Shown here in pieces: positions 1-7,416 of a stretch of 14,201 nucleotides of DNA. Under the pieces are notes generated by a model. It was not told the DNA's origin. It ran no database searches and saw nothing but the letters and a program-made list of their open reading frames with translations. This DNA is from Candidatus Schekmanbacteria bacterium (GTDB lineage Bacteria; CSSED10-310; JACPHN01): the NCBI GenBank assembly GCA_016188575.1, contig JACPHN010000229.1, positions 1 through 14,201 on the forward strand. The letters run 5' to 3'. Each line of letters opens with the position of its first letter. The stretch's first letter is position 1. The position numbers were made by a program, and so were the translations under genes.

Positions 1-160
1 CTACGCAGTGGCCTGGCAATCGAGGGGTGCGTCGTAACTTTTGCGGACCACACCGGCCCGCGGTGAAGCGCAAATGGGCAAAATGCCGGCTCCCCTCCGG
101 CGGCCGCATTCCCGCGCGCCCCTGCCAGTCGGCCGCATACCACAGCCAGCTTTCGGTCGG
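1..160. other. Left-edge stretch without a supported gene
   Basis: Downstream of the TAG at 161-163 I see no protein-like frame on either strand; a plus-strand frame from 41 is the shadow of the repeat protein. None of the three minus frames resumes the ~56-residue repeat here. Confidence 0.4.
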
Positions 161-2029
161 CTAGCTTGTAGGCGGCTTGTTTCCGGTGAGCAGCCGTGCC
201 GCTGCCCAATTCTGGTGCCCAGGGCCGGCCTTTTTTTGCCGAGTGTCGAAGCCAGCCGCATCAAGCGTGAGCGCGGCCTGGCCCGACCATCCCGCCGCGG
301 CGCTGATTCCGCCGCCGCTCGCCGACCCTCCGAGCTCGGCCCAGGAGGCGCCGTCCCAGAACCGCAGGAGAATCTCTTCGTCGCCGCTGACGGTTTCGGT
401 CCAGGCCACGAAGATCTGGCCGGCATCGTCGACGGCGATGGCCGGCGCCGCCGATTCCGAGCTGGTGTCGCTGATCCCCCCGCCGCTCGCCGATCCGGAC
501 AGCTCTTCCCAGGCCGTGCCGTTCCATCGGCGCACGTAGATTTCGCCGGCGCCCGAGACGGTTTCCTGCCAGGCGAGGGCGGCGCCGCCGTCTGTGCCCA
601 CGGCGATCGCCGGCACCGTCGAGCTGTCCGCGCTCGCGCTCACGCCGCCTCCCGTCGTCGAGCCCGCCAGCTCCACCCAGGTTTCCCCATTCCACATCTT
701 CGGGTAGATTTCCTCGTTTCCGGGGCTCACGTCCACCCACGCCACCCACGGACGGTCGCCCCCGTCGAGCGCCAGCGCGGGCGCGTACGAGTGGCCCGCC
801 GTGCCGCTGATCCCGCCCGCGGTCGCCGAGCCCCCGAGCTCCACCCAGGCGCCTGCGGAATACGTCTTCAGGTAGACTTGTCCGACACCACCCGACAGGC
901 CCTGCCAGGCCACGACCGGGTCGCCGCTGGCGGCGGCGGCAACGGCCGGCTCGTAGGCGCTGGTCGCGCCGCCGCTGATCCCGGCACCCGATGCCGACCC
1001 CGCGAGCTCCGCCCACTCGACCCCGTCCCACTGGCGGAAGTAAATGTTCTGGATGCCCTCTGCTTCCGCACGCCACGCGACGATCGGGCGATCGCCGGAC
1101 GCCACCGCCATCGCGCCCTCGCGCGCCGGCACGGCGTCGGAAATCCCGTGGCCCGGGCGCGACGACCCGAGCTCCAGCCACGCCGCGTCGTCCCAGCGCC
1201 GCACCTGCACACGCGCAGTGTCGAGCTCCACCTCCGACCAGGCGACCACGGGGTATCCGCGGCTGTCCAGCGCCAGCGCCGGATCCTCCGCGCGGTCCAG
1301 CGCGCCGCTCGCGAGCCCGGCGCTCGCTGACCCGCCCAGCTCATCCCAACATTCGCCGGTCCAGGTTTTCAGGAAGATCTGATCCGCGCCCGAGGTAAAT
1401 TGTCGCCAGGCGACCACCACCCGGTCGCCTGCGCCCACGGCGACGACGGGCTGGTCGGTCGCCGCCGAACCGTGGCTGACTCCGGCCTCGCGCGGCGCCG
1501 AACCCGCGAGCTCGATCCACGGATCGATCCGCAGCGGGAAACGCGCCGCCGCCATGAACGCCGCGGAGACGCGGAGCACGATGGTGCCGGCCCCCCGCCC
1601 TGCCTTCTCCGGCGAGCGGCGGGCGGGGCTAGCAGAATCGCCAGTCTCAAATGGCACGCCGTGCCTCCCCCCGCGATCCAAGGGAGATGACGGGGGGGGT
1701 CGCCACTCGGGGACGATCTCCTCGACGCGGCCCGCGGCGTCGACGGCACGCGCACCGTAGTAAGCGATTGTGCCGCGGCCGTCGCGGTCGGTGAACAGTA
1801 GCGCATCCCAGTAGCGCCGCATCCCGCCCCAGTCCTGCCGCGCCTGCCGGCGCCGCAACACCGGCCCGGTCAGGTTCGTATCGGCGGCGAGCGACAGCGC
1901 GCCCGCGCCCGCGGGCCGCTCGGCGATAGCGAAAAGGTGCTCCACGCGCCCGTCACCGAGCACATATCGCTCCTGAACGCCCGCGGCATGATCCGCAACG
2001 AGCCCGCCGGAGGTCGAGCGCCAGCTCAA
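161..2029 (-). CDS. Repeat-rich exported protein, main part (probable beta-propeller-like repeats)
   Basis: This 622-codon frame opens at a TTG (2029) that is probably not a true start, because the N-terminus lies upstream in other frames (see 2026-2324). Residues 10-170 resemble the non-repetitive N-terminal domain that precedes repeats in large secreted proteins of delta-type bacteria (conserved look: HAAGVQERYVLGDGRVE and RFPLRIDPW). From residue 171 come repeats anchored by W-x-E-L at W171, 228, 284, 339, 395, 451, 507 and 563, spaced 55-57 residues, each with a VAW strand, an acidic I-Y-x-x-x-W-x-G turn and a G/S-rich SGSASGGGIS loop. The pattern suits four-stranded propeller blades, so an extracellular adhesive or binding role is inferred. 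The eighth repeat stops near residue 594, where the next VAW would be expected, and a 28-residue unrelated tail leads to TAG. Ligand and true function are unknown. Residues 110-148 look like an inserted stretch. Confidence 0.7.
   Translation of the reverse strand: MSWRSTSGGLVADHAAGVQERYVLGDGRVEHLFAIAERPAGAGALSLAADTNLTGPVLRRRQARQDWGGMRRYWDALLFTDRDGRGTIAYYGARAVDAAGRVEEIVPEWRPPPSSPLDRGGRHGVPFETGDSASPARRSPEKAGRGAGTIVLRVSAAFMAAARFPLRIDPWIELAGSAPREAGVSHGSAATDQPVVAVGAGDRVVVAWRQFTSGADQIFLKTWTGECWDELGGSASAGLASGALDRAEDPALALDSRGYPVVAWSEVELDTARVQVRRWDDAAWLELGSSRPGHGISDAVPAREGAMAVASGDRPIVAWRAEAEGIQNIYFRQWDGVEWAELAGSASGAGISGGATSAYEPAVAAAASGDPVVAWQGLSGGVGQVYLKTYSAGAWVELGGSATAGGISGTAGHSYAPALALDGGDRPWVAWVDVSPGNEEIYPKMWNGETWVELAGSTTGGGVSASADSSTVPAIAVGTDGGAALAWQETVSGAGEIYVRRWNGTAWEELSGSASGGGISDTSSESAAPAIAVDDAGQIFVAWTETVSGDEEILLRFWDGASWAELGGSASGGGISAAAGWSGQAALTLDAAGFDTRQKKAGPGHQNWAAARLLTGNKPPTS
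250..1519 (-). repeat. Tandem ~168-bp coding repeats (seven full, one partial)
   Basis: The W-x-E-L codons recur every 165-171 bases from 1519 down to 343, mostly at exactly 168, and the last unit is incomplete near 250. The G/S-rich loop (…ELGGSASGGGIS…) is the most conserved part at DNA level, with recurring ctgatcccgccgcc-type stretches on the plus strand. Such arrays can expand or contract by recombination. Confidence 0.75.
1588..1702. repeat. Palindrome-rich, REP/MITE-like segment inside the repeat-protein gene
   Basis: This ~115-bp stretch codes for an atypical P/R/S/G-rich segment between two domains that otherwise read on smoothly (…EEIVPEW and GTIVLRVSAAF). It holds an eight-G run (1692-1699), C6 and G6 runs that could pair across 1667-1699, and a perfect 6-bp palindrome with one central base (ggcacgccgtgcc, 1653-1665). 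It keeps the reading frame open. Insertion of a small palindromic element is inferred from composition only. Confidence 0.35.
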
Positions 2030-2324
2030 TGGAGCGGCACGCTACCCTCTTCTTCGCCAGCGCCGCGCCGCATCTCAAGCGCCATGCCGTCGCCGTCGGG
2101 TAGAAGCTGCACGCGCGGCTGCTCGGCGTCAGGCAACCGCTGTCGCGCCGCCACGGGTTCCGTGCCCGCTCCTGCGAGCACGCCAACTGCCTCGGCCTTC
2201 GCCGCGGCATTCACCGCCGGGCGCGTTGCTTCCCGAATCTGCGGGGGGGGGACGAGGTGAGCAACAGCGCTGTGGCCACCAATCCCCCGACACCCAAGGC
2301 GATGTCCATCGCTTTCTTCTTCAT
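2026..2324 (-). pseudogene. N-terminal part of the repeat protein, signal peptide plus linker, in two shifted frames
   Basis: ATG at 2324 follows a good ribosome site (GAGGAG about 9 bases upstream) and begins MKKKAMDIALGVGGLVATAL, a typical signal peptide or lipoprotein-like leader with a KKK n-region and hydrophobic core. The frame meets a run of nine C on the coding strand (2243-2251) just after TSSPP and stops at 2211. Read one base back, the next frame continues sensibly (PQIREATRPAVNAAAKAEAV onward) to a TGA at 2026-2028. A second one-base-back shift somewhere between 2044 and 2026 is then needed to enter the 161-2029 frame, which is blocked upstream by a TAG at 2042-2044. Both shifts would be repaired by one extra base each. 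Three explanations remain open: sequencing or assembly error in homopolymers, gene decay, or a slippage switch at the C9 run. Confidence 0.6.
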
Positions 2325-2418
2325 CGCTGCCGTCTCCTCACGCGGTCTCGCCTCGATGGTCGGGCGCGAATCCGGCACGCCGATCCCACGCTGCGGTCGA
2401 CGCCTACCGCGCCACGCC

Positions 2419-2447
2419 ATCATAGATACCACCGCGCGGTTCGGCAA
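2419..2447 (-). promoter_or_regulatory. Putative sigma70-type promoter for the repeat protein
   Basis: On the minus strand TTGCCG (2442-2447) and TATGAT (2419-2424) are separated by 17 bases. Transcription would start near 2412 and give a leader of about 88 bases to the ATG at 2324. It lies in the 147-base gap after the LysE-type gene stop, so the repeat protein could be transcribed independently. Confidence 0.45.
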
Positions 2448-2471
2448 GGTCACCGGGGGGCGGGGCAGGCA

Positions 2472-3092
2472 CTACCGATTATCCATCGCCAACTTCAATC
2501 CGAACGCGATAATCCCGCCACCCGCGGCGCGGCGGGCGAGCCAACCGACCACCGGCCGGGCACCCACCCGGCGCGCTACGGCGTTGCCCGCAACCACCAA
2601 TCCCACCTGGTACGCCGCGCTAATGACCGTAACGTGGGCCATCATGACTCCAAGCGTGCCGATCGCCGCACCTGGGCGCAAGAAGAGCGGAAAGAACGCG
2701 ACAAAGAAAAGCACCACCTTGGGGTTCGTCAGCCCGACCGCGAGTGCTCGCCGATAGCTCGACCAGCGCCCTGCCATCGGCCCTGCTGACACAACACCGC
2801 CATTCTCCGACGCGCACAACATCTGGGCGCCGATCCAGCACAGGTAGGCCGCTCCAGCCCACTGCACACCGCGCAACAGCAGGGGATTGGCCTGCAGCAC
2901 GGCGGCCAGACCGACGACCGCGGCGATCATGTAGACCAGGTCCGCGGACAGCGTCCCCGCCACGGCGCCGAGCCCGCCACGTCTCCCGTGGCGCGCCGTA
3001 GCGCTCACAATGGCGAGTGTTCCAGGACCCGGAACGACCTGGAAGAGGATGATGGCGGACAGAAAGCTCGGGTAGTTTTCGATCGCAAGCAT
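2472..3092 (-). CDS. LysE/RhtB-family amino acid (or small-molecule) exporter
   Basis: The 206-residue product has the size and layout of the LysE/RhtB translocator superfamily: about six hydrophobic segments, and near the N-terminus the signature VPGPGT (residues 20-25, family form PGP-D/N), here with Gly in place of the usual Asp/Asn. Other family-like stretches are YLCWIGAQML (about 103-112) and GLTNPKVVLFFVAFFPLFL (about 139-157). It is an inner-membrane protein that would export an amino acid or related metabolite driven by the proton gradient; the substrate cannot be told. ATG at 3092 has a GGGGTG stretch close upstream. It is the third gene of the likely operon, 35 bases after the PPK2 stop. 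Confidence 0.85.
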   Translation of the reverse strand: MLAIENYPSFLSAIILFQVVPGPGTLAIVSATARHGRRGGLGAVAGTLSADLVYMIAAVVGLAAVLQANPLLLRGVQWAGAAYLCWIGAQMLCASENGGVVSAGPMAGRWSSYRRALAVGLTNPKVVLFFVAFFPLFLRPGAAIGTLGVMMAHVTVISAAYQVGLVVAGNAVARRVGARPVVGWLARRAAGGGIIAFGLKLAMDNR

Positions 3093-3127
3093 GCCGCACC
3101 CCGAATGGCAGGTTCTCGAGCTGTTCC

Positions 3128-4012
3128 CTACTCTTCCGACTCGAGCGCCTTGCGCACGTCATCGAACCTTGCGCGCACGCCATCGTCGACGGCGGGCCAG
3201 CGCAAGGGGAGGGTGTGCAAGCTGTCGACAATGATTTTCGCGACCTGCACCCTCATGTAGGGCTTGTTGTCGGCGGGAATGGCGTACCACGGTGCCCACG
3301 ACCGGGACGTCGCACTCAGCGCCTCCTCGTAGGCCCGCATGTACTTCTTCCAGTGGCCGCGTTCGGCCACGTCGCCCAGTGCCATCTTCCAGTTCTTTTC
3401 CGGCTCCTGCAGTCGCGAGAGAAAGCGCTCGCGCTGCTCCTCCTTGGAGACGTTGAGCCAAAACTTGATCACTGCGGTCCCGTTGCGGGCGAGGTGCTGC
3501 TCGTGGTGGCGAATCGATTCGAAGCGTTCGTCCCAGATTGCATCCATGTCCACAGCCCGGCCGAGCTTCTGGGCATCGAGGTACTCCGGATGAACGCGGA
3601 CGACCAACACTTCCTCATAGTAGCTGCGGTTGAAGATCCCGATTCTCCCTCGCTCCGGCAAGCACTTGCAGGTCCTCCAGAGGAAGTCATGGTCGAGCTC
3701 CTCGGCGGACGGCTGCTTGAAGGAGTAGACCTGACAGCCGGCGGGATTGATCCCCGACATGACCGCACGGATGGTGCCATCCTTCCCGGCGGCGTCCAGC
3801 GCCTGGAATATGAGCAGCAGGGCATGGCTGTCCTGAGCGTACAGGCGCGCTTGCAGCTCGCTCATTTCCTCGACGAGCTCCTCGAGCTGCTTTTTCAGCT
3901 CTTTCTCGGTGTCCTTTTTTGTAGAAGGCGCGCTGGGTGCCTTCCCGATACGGAAAGTTCCGTCAAAGGGAACGAGGTAGGGGCTGTTGACGGCGGCGTA
4001 GCAAGTAGACAT
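3128..4012 (-). CDS. ppk2: Polyphosphate:nucleotide phosphotransferase, PPK2 family (class III-like)
   Basis: The 294-residue protein matches the PPK2 family in length and motifs. After a ~30-residue N-terminal arm and a Lys/Glu-rich helix (about 33-57) comes the Walker A loop DAAGKDG (residues 73-79), then GINPAGCQVYSFKQPSAEEL, the Walker B region IFNRSYYEEVLVVRVHP (126-142) and the lid segment RFLSRLQEPEKNWKMALGD (196-214). These enzymes move phosphate between polyphosphate and nucleotides in the cytoplasm, either making NTPs from NMP/NDP or the reverse. The single-domain form with KNWK in the lid fits the group annotated as polyphosphate:nucleotide (AMP/ADP) phosphotransferase; substrate preference is inferred from family only. 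The ATG at 4012 has AGGAGAG 7 bases upstream. It sits 32 bases after the K+ channel gene and 35 before the exporter. Confidence 0.93.
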   Translation of the reverse strand: MSTCYAAVNSPYLVPFDGTFRIGKAPSAPSTKKDTEKELKKQLEELVEEMSELQARLYAQDSHALLLIFQALDAAGKDGTIRAVMSGINPAGCQVYSFKQPSAEELDHDFLWRTCKCLPERGRIGIFNRSYYEEVLVVRVHPEYLDAQKLGRAVDMDAIWDERFESIRHHEQHLARNGTAVIKFWLNVSKEEQRERFLSRLQEPEKNWKMALGDVAERGHWKKYMRAYEEALSATSRSWAPWYAIPADNKPYMRVQVAKIIVDSLHTLPLRWPAVDDGVRARFDDVRKALESEE

Positions 4013-4044
4013 TCATGCTCTCCTGGGGTTGAGGCGGGCTCGCG

Positions 4045-5061
<1,017 letters not shown>

Positions 5062-5115
5062 GGTGGGCGGCTCGGTGGCAAGTGTCGGAAATGGGGGAGC
5101 GCACGGTCGATGCGG

Positions 5116-5144
5116 AAAATACCGCGGCGCAGGCGGGCAGTCAA
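5116..5144 (-). promoter_or_regulatory. Strong sigma70-type promoter for the K+ channel-PPK2-exporter operon
   Basis: On the minus strand TTGACT (5139-5144) and TATTTT (5116-5121) are 17 bases apart. The transcript would start near 5109, about 48 bases before the GTG start at 5061. The spacing and placement in the divergent gap make this one of the best promoter matches in the window. Confidence 0.65.
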
Positions 5145-5217
5145 GGATGGACGGTGCAGCCTGGCGCGGCGCTGTGGAACTATTCGGATACGAGCTCTTT
5201 CGATATGAGGAGAAGCG

Positions 5218-5778
5218 ATGTCAAGATCCATCGGGGTCGATCGGACCCACCTGGTGATACGGCTGCAGGCGGCCCTGACCGCCGCTGCCGCCGTCTTGCT
5301 GGCGCTTTCTTGGGCGTCAGACGCCACCGCGGCGCCGGCCTCGCAGTCCGCTTTTGCGCTCGCCGTGCACGCCGGGCACTATGATGTCGGCTCGGGGCGA
5401 GCGGAGACAGAGGCCGGTGTGGAGCTGCGAGCCGCCACGGCCTTCCTGGGTTTGGCTCATGCCGGCGGCGTCATGGTCAACTCGGGCGGTGCGGCCTATG
5501 CGTACTACGGGCTTCGCAGACCGATCAAGCTAGGGAGATGGCTGGTGGTGACTCCGCACACGGGCACGGGCGTCTACGAGAGCGGGGCAAGCAAGGATCT
5601 TGGGGGTCCCGTGGAGTTCCGGTCCGGCCTCGAGCTCGTCGTCAACATGAGCGACTGGGCGCAGCTCGGAATCAACTTCTACCATCTTTCAAATGCGGTG
5701 CTCTACAGGGAGAATCCAGGAAGTAACTCTCTGGTCATGACGTGGAGCTTTTCTGGAGACCCGCCGAACCGCCAGTAG
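5218..5778 (+). CDS. pagL: PagL-like lipid A 3-O-deacylase (acyloxyacyl hydrolase family)
   Basis: The 186-residue protein has a long signal peptide (hydrophobic about 16-38, cleavage probably after ATA near 39) and a mature part of alternating strands consistent with an 8-stranded outer-membrane barrel ending in an aromatic-rich strand (LVMTWSF). Near the C-terminus INFYHLSNAVLYRENPGSNS carries the PagL-type H-x-S-N motif (H156, S158, N159) followed by NPG, the hallmark of the family, which removes the 3-O-acyl chain from lipid A. Counting from the His, the third catalytic residue of the Pseudomonas enzyme (Glu, 14 residues on) falls on N170, so activity is less certain; homologues vary here. 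ATG at 5218 has a clear GAGGAGA site. It is divergent from the K+ channel gene and convergent with the deaminase gene, so it is probably a single-gene unit. Confidence 0.8.
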   Translation: MSRSIGVDRTHLVIRLQAALTAAAAVLLALSWASDATAAPASQSAFALAVHAGHYDVGSGRAETEAGVELRAATAFLGLAHAGGVMVNSGGAAYAYYGLRRPIKLGRWLVVTPHTGTGVYESGASKDLGGPVEFRSGLELVVNMSDWAQLGINFYHLSNAVLYRENPGSNSLVMTWSFSGDPPNRQ

Positions 5779-5828
5779 CGGCCAGCGTCCTCCTGAATCC
5801 AGCGCGGGTTCGGCGGCCGTGTGACTGT

Positions 5829-5866
5829 ACCCCCACCCCGGCCCTCCCCCCACTTGTGGGGGAGGT
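5829..5866. repeat. REP-like hairpin repeat, copy 1
   Basis: A CCCCACCCCGGCCCT lead is followed by arms 5843-5853 and 5856-5865 (ccctccccc… / …gtgggggagg) forming about 10 pairs with one bulged C. It lies between convergent genes, so the stem could also stop transcription from both sides. The same design (C-rich lead, then a CCTYCCCC/GGGGRAGG stem) appears in opposite orientation at 12731-12770. Confidence 0.6.
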
Positions 5867-5973
5867 GATAGGAAGCGGCCGCCGTCTTATCCGAGCGCCT
5901 ATGCTGTCCGTCCCCCCGCTTGCGACGAGCGATAGCGCCCGGCAATGTGCGTCACGCGTCTCGCATTGTGAGG

Positions 5974-7416
5974 TCAGATACCCGCGCGCCGGCGGCAAAG
6001 GGCGATGGCGCGCGCGGCCTCTTCACGGATGCCGCCGGTGTGCGCGCTCATCAGATCTCCGCCGCGAACGACATGCGCGCCGTCCACGAATACGTGCTCT
6101 ACCTGCTGCGGTGAACAGGTAAACGCGATCCAGGCGTAAAGCTCCTCGGCCGCCGCAGAGGAGCCATTCTCCGCAGCGTCGGTGTCGCCGGTGAATCGCG
6201 GGGGCGGGGCGCTGGAATATCCGCGCCCCGGATCGAGCACCACGAGGTCGGCCTTCTTCCCCACCTCCAGGCTGCCGATTTCGTGATCGGCGCGCAGCGA
6301 CCGCGCCCCGCCGACCGTGGCGAGCTCGACGACCTCGCGCGCCGTCAGCGACCCCGCGCCGCTTTTCAGTTGCCCGAGCAAGGCCGCGAGCCGCATCTCG
6401 CCAAGCGCATCGAGGCGATCGTTGCACGGCGCTCCGTCAGCGCCGAGCCCGACGGGTATCCCGGCGTCCAGGTAGGCGCGTACAGGCGCGATCCCGGATG
6501 CCAGCTTGAGGTTCGAAGAGGGGCAGTGGGCGACTGCCGCATCGAGCTCGCGCAGGATCGCGATTTCGCCGGCTTGTGGGTGGACGCAGTGGGCGAGGAC
6601 GGTTCCTGTGCTTGCGCACCCCGCGACGTGGTTCAGAGCCTCGATGCAGCCGCACCCGAAGGCGGCCAGCGATAGCGCCACCTCGTCCTTGCTTTCCGAG
6701 GCGTGCGTGTGTAGCAGGCAGCCGCACTCCTCCGCGAGTCTGGCCGCGCGCCGTAGCAAGCGTTCCGAGCAACTGAACAGAAACCGGGGGGCAACGGCAT
6801 AGTGCAGCCTACCGCCGGCGGCGCCGTGCCACCGCGAGCACAGCCGCCGCGTCTCCGCCAGCGACTCGTCGGTGCTCTCACGCAGCTCCGCGGGCACACC
6901 TTCCCCTTGATCCATCATCGCCTTGCCGATGTGGGCGCGGATGCCGAGCTCGTGCGCCGCCTCAAACGTTGCCTCGGTGTGGTGGACCGTTTCCATGGAG
7001 AGGATGGTTGTCGTGCCGCCCGTCAACAGCTCGGCGACTCCGAGCCGTGCAGCAGCCCGGTTGGTCTGCTCATCGTGTGCCGCTTCGAGAGGCCAGATGC
7101 GCCGGCGCAACCACGACAACAGGTCCAGATCGCAGGCCAGGTGGCGAAATAGGGTCTGGGTGAGGTGCACGTGGGTTTGCACGAATCCCGGCAGCACGAC
7201 GCGGCCGGTGCAGTCGATCAGGCGCCAGGGCCCCTGCGCGCGGGGCGCGGTGACGCCGGGGCCAAGCTGTGCCACGCGGTCGCCGCGAACGACGACATCG
7301 CCGCGGAAAACGCGACGCGCGGCATCCATCTTCACGACCGTGGCATTCGACAGTACGAGGCCACCGCTTACGCCGTGCGTTGGCACCTCCGACTCGGCCG
7401 TCATGGAAGCGGGCAC
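5974..7416 (-). CDS. Amidohydrolase-type adenosine/SAH/5'-deoxyadenosine deaminase (MtaD/DadD-like)
   Basis: The 480-residue product is a metal-dependent amidohydrolase of the ATZ/TRZ-chlorohydrolase group. The N-terminal composite beta-domain leads to LPGFVQTHVHLTQTLFR (metal ligands H82 and H84), then HTHASESKDEV (H236, H238, E241), LAHCVH (H276), AHCPSSNLKLASG, and GLGADGAPCNDRLDALGEMR with the catalytic Asp at D327. The SNLKLASG and DGAPCN-x-x-LD combination is typical of deaminases of S-adenosylhomocysteine, methylthioadenosine or 5'-deoxyadenosine, rather than of guanine deaminase. It would act in the cytoplasm to salvage SAM-derived nucleosides; exact substrate is uncertain. A GTG at 7416 has GGAGAGG 7 bases upstream and overlaps the pheT stop by 16 bases. 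An ATG four codons later (7404) forms an ATGA overlap with that stop and is the alternative start. Last gene of the operon. Confidence 0.88.
   Translation of the reverse strand: MPASMTAESEVPTHGVSGGLVLSNATVVKMDAARRVFRGDVVVRGDRVAQLGPGVTAPRAQGPWRLIDCTGRVVLPGFVQTHVHLTQTLFRHLACDLDLLSWLRRRIWPLEAAHDEQTNRAAARLGVAELLTGGTTTILSMETVHHTEATFEAAHELGIRAHIGKAMMDQGEGVPAELRESTDESLAETRRLCSRWHGAAGGRLHYAVAPRFLFSCSERLLRRAARLAEECGCLLHTHASESKDEVALSLAAFGCGCIEALNHVAGCASTGTVLAHCVHPQAGEIAILRELDAAVAHCPSSNLKLASGIAPVRAYLDAGIPVGLGADGAPCNDRLDALGEMRLAALLGQLKSGAGSLTAREVVELATVGGARSLRADHEIGSLEVGKKADLVVLDPGRGYSSAPPPRFTGDTDAAENGSSAAAEELYAWIAFTCSPQQVEHVFVDGAHVVRGGDLMSAHTGGIREEAARAIALCRRRAGI

Noticed and set aside
41-1330. Long plus-strand frame (429 codons) opposite the repeat protein
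   Set aside because: Arg/Ala/Pro-rich antisense shadow; the minus frame has the periodic W-x-E-L repeats.
250-1519. CRISPR-like array from the regular 168-base periodicity
   Set aside because: The period matches 56 codons in an open frame with conserved residues; there are no short identical repeats with unique spacers.
5176-5204. ECF/sigmaE-like promoter for the PagL gene (GGAACTA … TCGAT)
   Set aside because: The transcript would start about 7 bases before the ATG and lose the ribosome site, so this placement is unlikely.
5843-5865. Classical Rho-independent terminator between pagL and the deaminase gene
   Set aside because: A strong stem exists but neither strand has the following T-run; described as a REP-like hairpin instead.
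7404-7416. Programmed frameshift or fusion between pheT and the deaminase
   Set aside because: The overlap has ordinary stop and start codons with a ribosome site (GGAGAGG), so simple translational coupling explains it.
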